The translations under genes and the position numbers were made by a program. A stretch of DNA of 64,000 nucleotides, from the NCBI GenBank assembly GCA_020161775.1, contig JAIUOW010000002.1, positions 245,964 through 309,963 of the forward strand. Reading direction: 5' to 3'. Numbering within the stretch: position 1 is the stretch's first letter; each line of letters begins with the position of its first letter. The notes under the pieces were generated by a model, which did no database searches, had not been told where the DNA came from, and was given only the letters and a program-made list of their open reading frames with translations. Of the stretch, positions 35,483 to 44,249 are shown piece after piece. This DNA is from Pseudomonadota bacterium (GTDB lineage: Bacteria > Pseudomonadota > Gammaproteobacteria > Burkholderiales > Burkholderiaceae_C).

Positions 35483-37714
35483 ATGAACACAAAAACAGAA
35501 AACACGAGCGCACAGGCGAGCTGGTTTGTTGGCGCAAGCTACGGGGGCACGGACGATCAGTTGCCACGCTTCTTGTCCGAGGGGATTTGGGAGAACGGCT
35601 ACGAGGACAAGCATCTCGACGTGGTGCGATCAATGCGGCCAGGCGATCGGATCGCAGTCAAGTCGTCCTATACGCGCCAGCATGGGCTGCCCTTTGAAAG
35701 CCGTGGGCAAGCGGTATCGGTGATGGCGATCAAGGCGATCGGCACGATCACTGAGAACCTGAATGATGGCAAGCGAGTCAAGGTTGACTGGACAAAGATC
35801 GAGCCGGTGCGTGAGTGGTATTTCTATACCCACCGGGGAACGGTTTGGCGCGTACTGCCTGGCGAGTGGATGACCGATGGTTTGATCGCCTTCGCCTTCG
35901 ACAACAAGCCGCAGGACGTGGAGCGCTTCCGAAACGCGCCCTACTGGCGGGAGCGATTCGGGACAGTGGCGCCCGACAAACATCGCTTCGGCTGGACAAA
36001 GTTCTACGAAGCGATCGCCGACAAGGTGCTCAACTATCGCGCCAACCGGGCCGCCCTCGTGGAAGGCATCCGGGAGATCTCTGTGCGGGTCGACGGACTC
36101 GGTCACCTGGCGGAAGACAAGTATGCGGATGGCACCACGGGCTTCGTGAAGGACATCTGCCCGTTCACGACGATGGGTCTGTTCAATCGGGGCATCAAGG
36201 ATTCCAACCGCAAGATCATCGCGACCGAGTTGGCCAAGTTCCTGGGCGTCGACGAACCTGTTCCAGAGACGTTCGAAGGCATCCCGCTGCTGAACAACTT
36301 GAAGTCCTGGTACTTTCCATTCGAGGTCAACCGAGCGACCGACCACATCGACTCGCTTTGGGGCGTCTTCGCAGCGGGCATCGCGTATGCAGACACCGAC
36401 GATGACCTTGCCCGCGAGGAGTTCGCCAAGGCCTTTGACAGCGCGAACGGGCGCCGAGGCGTTGCATGGAACCTGACTTTCGGCCTTTACTGGATCAGGC
36501 CTTGGGCGTTCCTGAGCCTTGATCACAACTCTCAGGTCTACGTCAGCAAGAAGCTCGGCGTGCCGATTGGCCTTCACGGCCCGAAGAGACGCTGCAATTC
36601 GGCAGACTACCTTGCCGTGATGGATGTACTGGAGCCGCGTTTCCAGGAAACCACTTACCCGGTCCATTCCTACCCTGAGCTTTCGCTGGAAGCATGGCTG
36701 TACAAGGACCCCACCGATGAGAAGTCTCCGGTCGGCGAAGACGGCGCGGGTGACGCCGATGATGGTGACGATGCTACTGAGGCAACTGCACCAGTGGGCG
36801 TTCATCTTGCCGTGCCGATCGTGCCGTACTCGGTCGACGACATTCTCAAGGACGGATGCTTTCTTGAACGCAACGAGATCGATCGGCTCCTGGGCCGCCT
36901 TCGCACCAAGAAGAACCTGATCCTTCAGGGGCCACCAGGCACCGGCAAGACGTGGCTTGCGAAGCGCCTGGCGTTTGCACTGATGGGTCAAAAGGACGAA
37001 AGCAAAGTCCGTGCGGTGCAGTTTCACCCCAACCTGTCCTACGAGGATTTCGTCAGAGGATGGCGCCCGACCGGAGAGGGGAAGTTGTCGCTGGCCGACG
37101 GCGTCTTCATGGAAGCGATCAAGGCCGCGTCGAAGGACCCTTCGTCGAAGTTCGTCGTGGTAATCGAGGAGATCAACCGTGGCAACCCGGCGCAGATCTT
37201 CGGCGAACTCCTGACGCTGCTGGAGGCTGGAAAGCGCACGCCCAACGAGGCACTGGAGCTGTGCTACCCGGAGGCGGATGGCAAGCGTCGCCCCGTCCAC
37301 ATTCCGGAAAACCTCTACGTCGTCGGCACGATGAACATCGCCGACAGGTCTCTGGCCCTGGTCGATCTCGCGTTGCGTCGGCGTTTCGCCTTCGTGGGTC
37401 TGGAGCCAAGGCTTGGCACCGCGTGGCGGGATTGGGTGGTCAAGGAATGTGCTGTCGATCCGGCTCTGGTCGCGGATATCGAGCACCGGATTGCTGAGCT
37501 GAATGACCAGATCGCGGCTGACGCTCGGCTTGGAAAGCAGTTCCGGATCGGCCATAGCTACGTGACGCCCGCCCATAGGCTGGAGGCCGGGGACACGAAA
37601 AAGTGGTTCCAGCAGGTGGTCGAGACTGAGATCGGGCCACTGCTCGATGAGTATTGGTTTGACGCCCCTGACGAAGCGCAGAAGGCGTGTGCCCGGCTGC
37701 TTCAGGGCTGGTGA
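35483..37714 (+). CDS. mcrB: McrB-type GTPase with N-terminal EVE-like domain
   Basis: Encodes 743 aa. The N-terminus (about residues 10-130: SWFVGASYGGTDDQ to WRVLPGEW) is an EVE/PUA-like domain, the type that recognises modified bases. The C-terminal AAA+ domain has Walker A LQGPPGTGKTWLAKRL (about 482), Walker B VVIEEINRGNPAQIF (about 559) and the McrB hallmark MNIADRS (about 617), which confers GTP use in E. coli McrB. With McrC it would cut DNA carrying modified cytosines. TGAGGA lies upstream. Its stop overlaps the mcrC ATG. Confidence 0.9.
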   Translation: MNTKTENTSAQASWFVGASYGGTDDQLPRFLSEGIWENGYEDKHLDVVRSMRPGDRIAVKSSYTRQHGLPFESRGQAVSVMAIKAIGTITENLNDGKRVKVDWTKIEPVREWYFYTHRGTVWRVLPGEWMTDGLIAFAFDNKPQDVERFRNAPYWRERFGTVAPDKHRFGWTKFYEAIADKVLNYRANRAALVEGIREISVRVDGLGHLAEDKYADGTTGFVKDICPFTTMGLFNRGIKDSNRKIIATELAKFLGVDEPVPETFEGIPLLNNLKSWYFPFEVNRATDHIDSLWGVFAAGIAYADTDDDLAREEFAKAFDSANGRRGVAWNLTFGLYWIRPWAFLSLDHNSQVYVSKKLGVPIGLHGPKRRCNSADYLAVMDVLEPRFQETTYPVHSYPELSLEAWLYKDPTDEKSPVGEDGAGDADDGDDATEATAPVGVHLAVPIVPYSVDDILKDGCFLERNEIDRLLGRLRTKKNLILQGPPGTGKTWLAKRLAFALMGQKDESKVRAVQFHPNLSYEDFVRGWRPTGEGKLSLADGVFMEAIKAASKDPSSKFVVVIEEINRGNPAQIFGELLTLLEAGKRTPNEALELCYPEADGKRRPVHIPENLYVVGTMNIADRSLALVDLALRRRFAFVGLEPRLGTAWRDWVVKECAVDPALVADIEHRIAELNDQIAADARLGKQFRIGHSYVTPAHRLEAGDTKKWFQQVVETEIGPLLDEYWFDAPDEAQKACARLLQGW

Positions 37715-38841
37715 TGGGTGTGGTCGTGGAGCAAGTCGAGAGCGCGTCGGTCGACGCAGATGGCTACATCGGACGTATTCCGGTGCGCAATCTGTGGCTG
37801 CTGATGCTGTATGCGTCGGACTTGTTCCGCACTCGCGGCATCGGCAATGTTGGCCTTGAGGACAACCCTGACGATCTCCCCGATCTGGTCGCCGAGATCC
37901 TGGCCCACGCGGTCGAAGTCCGGCAGCGCCGCCGCCTCAATCTGGGCTACCGTTCTCGGGATGCGGTCCTCAACCGCGTGCGCGGGCGGATTGATGTCCT
38001 GAATACGGAGCGGCATCGATTGCTGGATCGTGGCTTGGTGGCCTGTCGATTTGATGAGCTGACCATCGACACGCCACGCAATCGCTTTGTCCGTGCGGCA
38101 CTGGAGACCATCTCCAGAATTGTGCAAAGGGAAGACGTGTCTCATCGTTGCCGCTCACTTGCCAGCGGCATGAAGGCCATGGGTGTCTCCGGCGATGCAC
38201 CCACTCGCGCACAGATGAGCACCGATCGCTTTGGCCGCAACGACGCAGATGACAGATTCATGGTGGCTGCGGCGAAGCTGGCTTTTGATCTTGCCTTGCC
38301 AACTGAGATGGCCGGGACGAACGTGTTGACTCTGCCGGATCGCGAGGTCACCTGGGTCCGGCGACTGTTCGAGAAGGCCGTAGGCGGCTTCTATGACGTG
38401 GCACTGCAACCGCAGGGATGGCGTGTTCGGTGTGGCGGTACGCTGGGCTGGCAGATCGAACAGAAGTCATCGGGAATCGACAAGATCTTGCCGACGATGC
38501 GAACCGACGTGGTGCTCGACCATGCGCCTTCCGGCCGGCGAATCGTCATCGACACCAAGTTCACGTCGATCGTGACGAGCGGCTGGTATCGAGAGGAGAC
38601 GCTGCGCAGCGGGTACGTGTACCAGATCTACGCCTACCTGCGATCCCAGGTAGGGCGCGGCGATCCGCTTGCGGTTTGCGCCAGTGGCTTGCTGCTTCAC
38701 CCTTCCATCGGCGAAGCAGTTGATGAGACGGTGGTCATCCAGGGCCATGGCATCCGATTTGCGACGGTGGACCTGACAGGATCGGCGGGAGAACTTCGAT
38801 CGCAGCTATTGCGGATGTGTGAACCCGCGCGTCAGCTGTGA
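37714..38841 (+). CDS. mcrC: McrC-type nuclease subunit
   Basis: Encodes 375 aa from the ATG at 37714 (TGATG overlap with mcrB). The N-terminal IPVRNLWLLMLYASDLF segment is typical of McrC. The PD-(D/E)XK nuclease core shows MRTDVVLDHA then RRIVIDTKFTS (about residues 264-285), giving the D...DxK catalytic pattern. McrC stimulates McrB GTPase and cuts between two modified sites. No other gene follows on this strand for 480 nt, so it is probably the end of the long defence operon. Confidence 0.9.
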   Translation: MGVVVEQVESASVDADGYIGRIPVRNLWLLMLYASDLFRTRGIGNVGLEDNPDDLPDLVAEILAHAVEVRQRRRLNLGYRSRDAVLNRVRGRIDVLNTERHRLLDRGLVACRFDELTIDTPRNRFVRAALETISRIVQREDVSHRCRSLASGMKAMGVSGDAPTRAQMSTDRFGRNDADDRFMVAAAKLAFDLALPTEMAGTNVLTLPDREVTWVRRLFEKAVGGFYDVALQPQGWRVRCGGTLGWQIEQKSSGIDKILPTMRTDVVLDHAPSGRRIVIDTKFTSIVTSGWYREETLRSGYVYQIYAYLRSQVGRGDPLAVCASGLLLHPSIGEAVDETVVIQGHGIRFATVDLTGSAGELRSQLLRMCEPARQL

Positions 38842-38973
38842 AGTTCTGAATCTTGCGTTGCTCGAACCTTCATTGAGCAACAAGGACGGATGAGGGAGTT
38901 TGACGCCAGGGTAGGCGTTGACAGTAATCGGTAACGCTGCGCCCTCTCGCCTGAGAGACGTCCGCGGAGTCGG

Positions 38974-39195
38974 CTAAGAACTGGTCTTGCGCCGGTGAGT
39001 TGCGACCGCCGAACTCTTTCGTCGATCAGCATCCGTTTCAGCAATTGACGCGCCCAGGTAATTCTCCAGGGCGTACCTGACCACGTCTGACCGCGTCGGG
39101 ATGACTTTCATCGTCGCGGCCAGCTCGATGCGCTTCTTGTCGATGAGCTGTTCAAGCTCATCGCTCACCCGAATGTTTAACTGATTGCGGCTCAT
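38974..39195 (-). CDS. Ribbon-helix-helix (CopG/Arc-type) regulator
   Basis: Encodes 73 aa. The start MSRNQLNIRVSDELEQLID and the segment TRSDVVRYALENYLG match a ribbon-helix-helix DNA-binding fold: a beta strand then two helices. It is divergent from the excisionase-like gene. The intergenic region has a perfect 10-bp inverted repeat around a promoter, which makes it a good candidate for the repressor of the integration module. Confidence 0.72.
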   Translation of the reverse strand: MSRNQLNIRVSDELEQLIDKKRIELAATMKVIPTRSDVVRYALENYLGASIAETDADRRKSSAVATHRRKTSS

Positions 39196-39236
39196 AACTT
39201 TTTGATGCAGCCGATTTTATGCGGTAACGACGATTT

Positions 39237-39293
39237 ATTGCTAGACAGCTTGACAGTCACTTTGTGCGACATACAATAAAGACGTCTAGCAAT
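39237..39293. promoter_or_regulatory. Operator-like inverted repeat flanking a promoter
   Basis: ATTGCTAGAC (39237-39246) and GTCTAGCAAT (39284-39293) are perfect inverted copies. Between them is TTGACA (39250-39255), 16 nt, TACAAT (39272-39277). The promoter faces the excisionase-integrase genes. A repressor dimer pair bound at both arms could loop out the promoter. The downstream arm is followed by another CTAGC half-site. Confidence 0.75.
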
Positions 39294-39320
39294 CTAGCTG
39301 ACACGCATGAAAGGACTGAC

Positions 39321-39566
39321 ATGACGAACGAACTGCTGACGACAGAAGAGCTCTCTGCCCGGATCAAGTACGACGCGCGAACTATTCGTGAGCGACTCAA
39401 AGACAGCGTCTTGCTCGAAGGAATTCACTATTTCCGCCCGTTTGGTGGGCGCAAGATTTTGTACAAGTGGGAGGCAATCCAGCGCGATATGGAGAAGGCT
39501 TCCATAGATCGTCCGATCGGCATGGTCGGCATCCCGATGGCCAACGGGGGGATGCTCCATGGGTAG
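39321..39566 (+). CDS. Excisionase/AlpA-like helix-turn-helix protein
   Basis: Encodes 81 aa from the ATG at 39321 (MTNELLTTEELSARIKYDAR), preceded by AAAGGA. The motif LTTEELSARIKYDARTIRERL followed by a basic GGRKILYKWEAIQ is a MerR-type winged HTH as found in excisionases that accompany tyrosine recombinases. It overlaps the integrase start by 8 nt, which supports joint expression. Confidence 0.75.
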   Translation: MTNELLTTEELSARIKYDARTIRERLKDSVLLEGIHYFRPFGGRKILYKWEAIQRDMEKASIDRPIGMVGIPMANGGMLHG

Positions 39567-41022
39567 CATTCGACTTTCAGACGCTACTGATGCTCTTTTC
39601 ATTGACTTCAGGTTCAACGGAAAGCGCTGCAGGGAATACACCGCACTTGCCGACACGCCCGCTAACCGCAAGAAGCTCGAAAAAGTCCTCGCCAAGATCG
39701 AATCCGAGATCGAGGCCGGCACGTTCAAGTACGAGGTGTACTTTCCCAACAGCAAGGCGTTGAAGCGCCTGCCCAGTCCGGTGCCTGCGGAAGTCGTACA
39801 GCCCGTGCCGGTCGCAATACAAATACAGCCAGCCCCCGCTGCCGCCGTGGCGCCCACGCCGCTGTTCAAAGCCTTTGTCGACACCTGGATGCAAGAGCGC
39901 AGCATCGAGTGGCGGCGCAGCCACATCCGATCACTGCTCTCCACATTGAACGGCCGTCTGATCCCCCACTTCGGCAGCAAGCACGTGGGTCAGATCACCA
40001 AGTCAGACATCCTGCTCTACCGGGCATCTTTGGCTGAAGGACCTGGCCGGGGTGACAAATCCCTGTCAGCCAAGCGCATCAACGAAATCGTCGGGATCCT
40101 GTGTCAAATCCTGGCGGAGGCTGCCGAGCGGTTCGACTTCAACAGTCCGGGCGCCAACGTCAAGCGCTTGCGTGTGCGTCGCACCGACGTCGATCCGTTC
40201 AGCCTTACTGAAGTGCAAAGCATCCTGGCTACCGTGCGGGCGGACTACAAGAACTACTTCGTGGTGCGCTTCTTCACAGGGATGCGTACCGGAGAAATTC
40301 ACGGCCTCAAATGGAAGTACATCGACTTCGAGCGCCGACTGATCCTGGTGCGCGAGACCTTCGTCCTCGGCGAGGACGACTACACCAAGACAGACGGCAG
40401 CCAGCGCGACATCCAGATGAGCCAGCCGGTGTTCGAGGCCCTGCGGGAGCAGTACAAAGCCACCGCCAAGCTGTCTGAATACGTGTTCTGCAACCAACTC
40501 GGTCAGCCCCTGGACAACAAGAACTTCTCAGACCGGGTCTGGTACCCGCTGCTTCGTCACCTAGGCCTGAACGAGCGCCGCCCGTATCAGATGCGCCATA
40601 CCGCAGCCACCCTGTGGCTGGCTTCGGGAGAAGCGCCTGAATGGATTGCCCGCCAGTTGGGCCACACCAGTACCGAAATGCTGTTCCGTGTGTACAGCCG
40701 TTACGTTCCCAACCTCACGCGCCAGGACGGATCGGCCATGGAGCGCTTGCTGGCCAGTCGCCTGTCGCAAGGCAACCTGGTCGAGACGGAGCAGGGCGCA
40801 CATTCCAGTGTCTACCTGCCCGGTACCCCACGGCTCCCGTTGCCTGTACCGAAGCTGCGAGGAATCCGGGGCGGCAAAGGCAGCGCCCCCGCACCGCAGC
40901 CCGGCGGCGACAGCGAGACCTGGTCAGTTGATGCAGCCAGCCGGGCCCAGCCGCCGCCGGCATGGGCAAGGCTGGTGCCGACCTCGGTGAAAACCCACCG
41001 ACTCGCCCACCGGCCGCACTGA
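39559..41022 (+). CDS. Tyrosine recombinase / integrase
   Basis: Encodes 487 aa. It has an arm-type DNA-binding N-terminus (DUF3596-like; DATDALFIDFRFNGKRCREY), a SAM-like core-binding domain (about 110-205) and the catalytic domain with Arg in FFTGMRTGEIHGLKW (about 240), PYQMRHTAATLWLASGE (about 343, where Tyr replaces the first His of HxxR, as in many island integrases), LGHTSTEML and the nucleophile Tyr in FRVYSRYV (about 379). A proline-rich 90-residue tail follows. It would integrate and excise a genomic island. It now lies mid-window, with no tRNA beside it. Confidence 0.9.
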   Translation: MGSIRLSDATDALFIDFRFNGKRCREYTALADTPANRKKLEKVLAKIESEIEAGTFKYEVYFPNSKALKRLPSPVPAEVVQPVPVAIQIQPAPAAAVAPTPLFKAFVDTWMQERSIEWRRSHIRSLLSTLNGRLIPHFGSKHVGQITKSDILLYRASLAEGPGRGDKSLSAKRINEIVGILCQILAEAAERFDFNSPGANVKRLRVRRTDVDPFSLTEVQSILATVRADYKNYFVVRFFTGMRTGEIHGLKWKYIDFERRLILVRETFVLGEDDYTKTDGSQRDIQMSQPVFEALREQYKATAKLSEYVFCNQLGQPLDNKNFSDRVWYPLLRHLGLNERRPYQMRHTAATLWLASGEAPEWIARQLGHTSTEMLFRVYSRYVPNLTRQDGSAMERLLASRLSQGNLVETEQGAHSSVYLPGTPRLPLPVPKLRGIRGGKGSAPAPQPGGDSETWSVDAASRAQPPPAWARLVPTSVKTHRLAHRPH

Positions 41023-41128
41023 TTCTTCTTCTGGTCAGAACCCACCGCCAAAGCGACTCGCTGGGCGGTGTGGGGAAGGCTTTGCCCGCACGTTCCATTC
41101 CATCACCCGAATACTTCAAGGAGATCCA

Positions 41129-41824
41129 ATGAACACCCCTTTGTCTGTATCCGTGCCCTTCGTCAATGCCCGCAGCCCCTACCGTCGCAACGTCCACAGC
41201 CAGCGCAAGAGCACCACACCGATCACGCCGCCCTTGCAGTCGTTGCTGTCCACGCCGCTCGAAGGTGACGACTTCACGCCAGCCCAGATTGAAGAGCTGA
41301 AACGGTACATCCAGAGGACGCTGCCCATCCTGCCCGGGGAGGACTTGAACCTGTTCCTCGGCGCCGTGTTCGAAGACCCGGGCGTGGTGTCGTCGTACAT
41401 GCGTGCCATGGAGGTTCAAGACGGCCAAAACAGCCAAAGCTACCTTCCCTTTGATCTGGCCTGGCAGGCCGGGAAGCAGGCTCATGGATCGGCCTTGCTC
41501 CTGCCCCATGAAAAGCCGCTGGCATGGGTGGGGGCCTTCACCTTTTCTTGTGGACTTTTCCAGTGCACGGATATATTCCAGCGCAAGATCAATGACACGC
41601 ACGCCAAGGAGCCCAAACAAGTGCGCGATGCCCGGTACCTGGTGTTGGCCGATGCCTTTCACCTGCTTCGCAATCGCAACAACGCGGTGGGCGAAACGCT
41701 AGGTGCTGCGATGGGCGTTCTGAACGCCCACGACTGTGACCCCGACCAGATTGCACGCATCGGCACCGCTGTGCGTCTGGCCAATCTGCGCATCGAGTCA
41801 CTTTGGGGGCTGTGCCATGTTTGA
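41129..41824 (+). CDS. Unknown protein downstream of integrase
   Basis: Encodes 231 aa starting MNTPLSVSVPFVNARSPYRR, with AAGGAGA 7 nt upstream. No domain recognised. It is mostly helical with a basic, disordered first 45 residues and a helical end (IGTAVRLANLRIESLWGL). Its stop overlaps the start of the next small membrane gene, so the two act as a unit. Genes like this often follow integrases in integrative elements of Burkholderiales, but I cannot name its job. Confidence 0.65.
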   Translation: MNTPLSVSVPFVNARSPYRRNVHSQRKSTTPITPPLQSLLSTPLEGDDFTPAQIEELKRYIQRTLPILPGEDLNLFLGAVFEDPGVVSSYMRAMEVQDGQNSQSYLPFDLAWQAGKQAHGSALLLPHEKPLAWVGAFTFSCGLFQCTDIFQRKINDTHAKEPKQVRDARYLVLADAFHLLRNRNNAVGETLGAAMGVLNAHDCDPDQIARIGTAVRLANLRIESLWGLCHV

Positions 41825-42191
41825 GTCATCGTTTGTGCCCACGCCAGCGGCAAAGCGGCCGCCACGTCACTGGTTTATCGGGCTCATGTTCGGGTTGACC
41901 TTGGTCATGCTCGGGTACCAGCTCTACGACGGTTGGTTGGGTGGCCAGGTCAGGAGCCGACAGCCGATCGGCAAGGCTTTGTCGGTGACCGGAGAGGGGC
42001 GCAAGACCCTGGTTGAAACCGAGACCGGGTACTACCCACTGAGCAAGACACTGGTGGTCGAGAAGGGCACCCCGATGGTGCTGGAGATTCGCAGAAATGG
42101 GGACCGCTATGTCTGCAACGCCGCCGGGACGGTTTGCAGCGGGACGGCGAAGCGGGGCTTGGAGTTAAACCCGGGTGGACCAGCACGCTGA
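41817..42191 (+). CDS. Small single-pass membrane protein, unknown
   Basis: Encodes 124 aa from the ATG at 41817, overlapping the previous stop by 8 nt. One membrane helix is clear (HWFIGLMFGLTLVMLGYQLY, about residues 18-37). The rest is a soluble beta-rich part with two Cys (YVCNAAGTVCSG), which suggests a periplasmic domain with a disulfide. An earlier in-frame start at 41736 lies in the preceding gene and is rejected. Function unknown. Confidence 0.62.
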   Translation: MFESSFVPTPAAKRPPRHWFIGLMFGLTLVMLGYQLYDGWLGGQVRSRQPIGKALSVTGEGRKTLVETETGYYPLSKTLVVEKGTPMVLEIRRNGDRYVCNAAGTVCSGTAKRGLELNPGGPAR

Positions 42192-42509
42192 TGAATAACG
42201 CCGCGGGAGCCTGTAATGACCGACAGAAAGCTGAGACACCTGCAATCAGGTTACCAAGCAATTACTAGGTCAGGAGTCTATGGCGTCTATTGAAATCGCG
42301 GGGCACCCGATCTCCGCCTGTGGCATAGACAGACCCGCGCGGCAGCGCGCAACCAGTCTCGAACGGTTGCGCGCCTCCTCACCCTTCGGCTCGGCCAGGT
42401 AGGCCTGCCCCAGGTCCTCGACCAACACACCCCGGCGCGTGGCTCCACACCGCAAGCTGGTATCGTAGGGGCCATCACGACGCGACGTTTCGATAAGAGG
42501 AGGGGTTAC
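42192..42509. other. Intergenic stretch with a strong hairpin, no clear gene
   Basis: 318 nt without a convincing gene. A minus-strand frame at 42270-42455 (61 codons) has a plausible composition and may be a gene fragment, but I do not recognise it. The main structure is the inverted repeat at 42345-42374. Confidence 0.5.
42345..42374. repeat. Perfect 10-bp inverted repeat
   Basis: GCGCGCAACC (42345-42354), loop AGTCTCGAAC, GGTTGCGCGC (42365-42374). No T-run follows on either strand, so it is not a classic terminator. It lies at the junction between the integrase module and the DUF262 genes. Confidence 0.6.
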
Positions 42510-44249
42510 TTGCCTGACGAGACCACCAACGGTGCGCTACTCGAGCTGAAGCTCGTTGGCGACATTGCGGGCTTGTTCCGCGTCCCGCGATACCAGCGTG
42601 GCTACCGCTGGGGGAAGCTCGAGGTCGAGCGGCTCCTCAACGACATCTGGGAGAACGGCGACAAGGACTACAGCCTCCAGCCGGTCGTCGTGAAGCGAGA
42701 CGCTGAGGACGCGTGGGAACTTGTCGACGGCCAGCAGCGCCTTACGACGCTGTACCTGATCTTCATCTACATGCAGCGAGTGGGGCTCAAGAATGTCGGC
42801 CCGCAGTACTCGCTCACGTACGACACAAGGCCGAAGAGCAAAGACTACCTTCAAGCCCCAGACCCTTCGCTCGCCGACGACAACATCGACTTCTTCCACC
42901 TGCACGCCGCGTACACCTGCATCCAGGGATGGTTCGATCTGAAGGGACCGACGCCAATCAAGAGGCAAGAGGTCGCCGACGACGTCTTCCGCTACCTCTG
43001 CAAGCGCGTTCGCGTGATCTGGTACGAGGCACCGAAGGGCCTCGACTCGACGACGCTCTTCACACGCCTGAACGTGGGCCGCATTCCGCTCACCGACGCA
43101 GAGCTGTTCAAGGCGCTCTTGCTCTCGCGCAGTCGTGGCGGTGCTGACAAGACGGAGCGGACGCACGAGATCGCCGCGCAGTGGGACGGTATCGAGCGCG
43201 ACCTCCAGCATCCAGACGTCTGGGCTTTTGTTGCCGATGCATCGGCATCCGACACTCCCACGAGGATCACGCTGCTGCTCGACACGCTCGCCGGTGGCCC
43301 TCGCGGTCGAGCGCGACCCAGATTTCACACCTTCGACGTCCTTCGAGAGAAGGTTGAGCGGAGCAAGCCCGAGACGATCTGGAACGACGTGGTGCAGCTC
43401 CACGCGCGCGTACTCGGCTGGTACGAGAATCGCGACCACTACCACAAGATCGGCTACCTCGTGACGCAGGGGGGGCGCTTCGGCGATCTCGTCACGCTCG
43501 CGGTCGGTATGACGAAGAGCAAGTTCGAGGAGGTCCTTGACGCTCGCATTCGCGAGACGCTGAACCTCGCGCCATCGGACGTGAGCGCGCTCAGCTACGA
43601 GTCCGACCGGCAGAAGTGCGAGCGAGTTCTATTGTTGATGAACGTCGAGACGGTGCGGCGGATGAAGGACTCCACCGAGCGCTACTCGTTCCGCACGCAT
43701 CGCCGCCAGGCGTGGTCCCTCGAGCATATCCACGCGCAACATGCCGAAGTCCTCACCAAGGCCGAGCAGTGGAAGGAGTGGCTCAGGCTTCACCGTGACG
43801 CACTCGCTGACCTGCCGTCGGTCGATGAAGCGCAGCGAGATGCCCTCCTTCGCAGGATCGACGAGGTTGGCGACAAGCTCGATCGCCAGGCGTTCCAAGT
43901 GCTCGCGCGCGACATCACAGCGGCCTTCACGATCACAGACGCTTCAAGCTCGGCGGCCACCCACTCCGTTCACTCCGTGTCGAACCTCGCGCTCATCACG
44001 AGCGGTCACAACAGTGCTCTGAGCAACGCGGTGTTCGAGGTCAAGCGGCGACGAATTATCGAGCTGGACCGCCGGGGTGGCTACATCCCCATCTGCACGC
44101 GGCAAGTCTTTCTCAAGTACTACACGGACGCTGACGGCCTGCAGATCCACTTCTGGAGCACGCAGGACCGCGATGCCTATTTGAGCGCGATCCTGTCGAC
44201 CAACGGCGGCGTGGGCGCGTACCTCAACCCTGAGGCTCCAGCACCATGA
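42510..44249 (+). CDS. DUF262/DUF1524 (GmrSD-like) restriction protein
   Basis: Encodes 579 aa from a TTG at 42510, supported by AGGAGGGG at 42498-42505. The DUF262 domain has FRVPRYQRGYRW (about residue 25) and the ParB-like DGQQRLTTLYLIF (about 73). The C-terminal DUF1524 HNH-type nuclease has SLEHIHAQH (about 404) and NLALITSGHNSALSN (about 491). In GmrSD the two domains bind NTP and cleave glucosylated or otherwise modified phage DNA. The stop overlaps the next DUF262 gene (ATGA). Confidence 0.87.
   Translation: MPDETTNGALLELKLVGDIAGLFRVPRYQRGYRWGKLEVERLLNDIWENGDKDYSLQPVVVKRDAEDAWELVDGQQRLTTLYLIFIYMQRVGLKNVGPQYSLTYDTRPKSKDYLQAPDPSLADDNIDFFHLHAAYTCIQGWFDLKGPTPIKRQEVADDVFRYLCKRVRVIWYEAPKGLDSTTLFTRLNVGRIPLTDAELFKALLLSRSRGGADKTERTHEIAAQWDGIERDLQHPDVWAFVADASASDTPTRITLLLDTLAGGPRGRARPRFHTFDVLREKVERSKPETIWNDVVQLHARVLGWYENRDHYHKIGYLVTQGGRFGDLVTLAVGMTKSKFEEVLDARIRETLNLAPSDVSALSYESDRQKCERVLLLMNVETVRRMKDSTERYSFRTHRRQAWSLEHIHAQHAEVLTKAEQWKEWLRLHRDALADLPSVDEAQRDALLRRIDEVGDKLDRQAFQVLARDITAAFTITDASSSAATHSVHSVSNLALITSGHNSALSNAVFEVKRRRIIELDRRGGYIPICTRQVFLKYYTDADGLQIHFWSTQDRDAYLSAILSTNGGVGAYLNPEAPAP

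Noticed and set aside
35630-37576. 648-codon minus-strand frame opposite mcrB
   Set aside because: Antisense shadow of a clear McrB gene with no recognisable domain.
42270-42455. Minus-strand 61-codon frame as a gene
   Set aside because: No RBS or recognisable product; at most a gene fragment.
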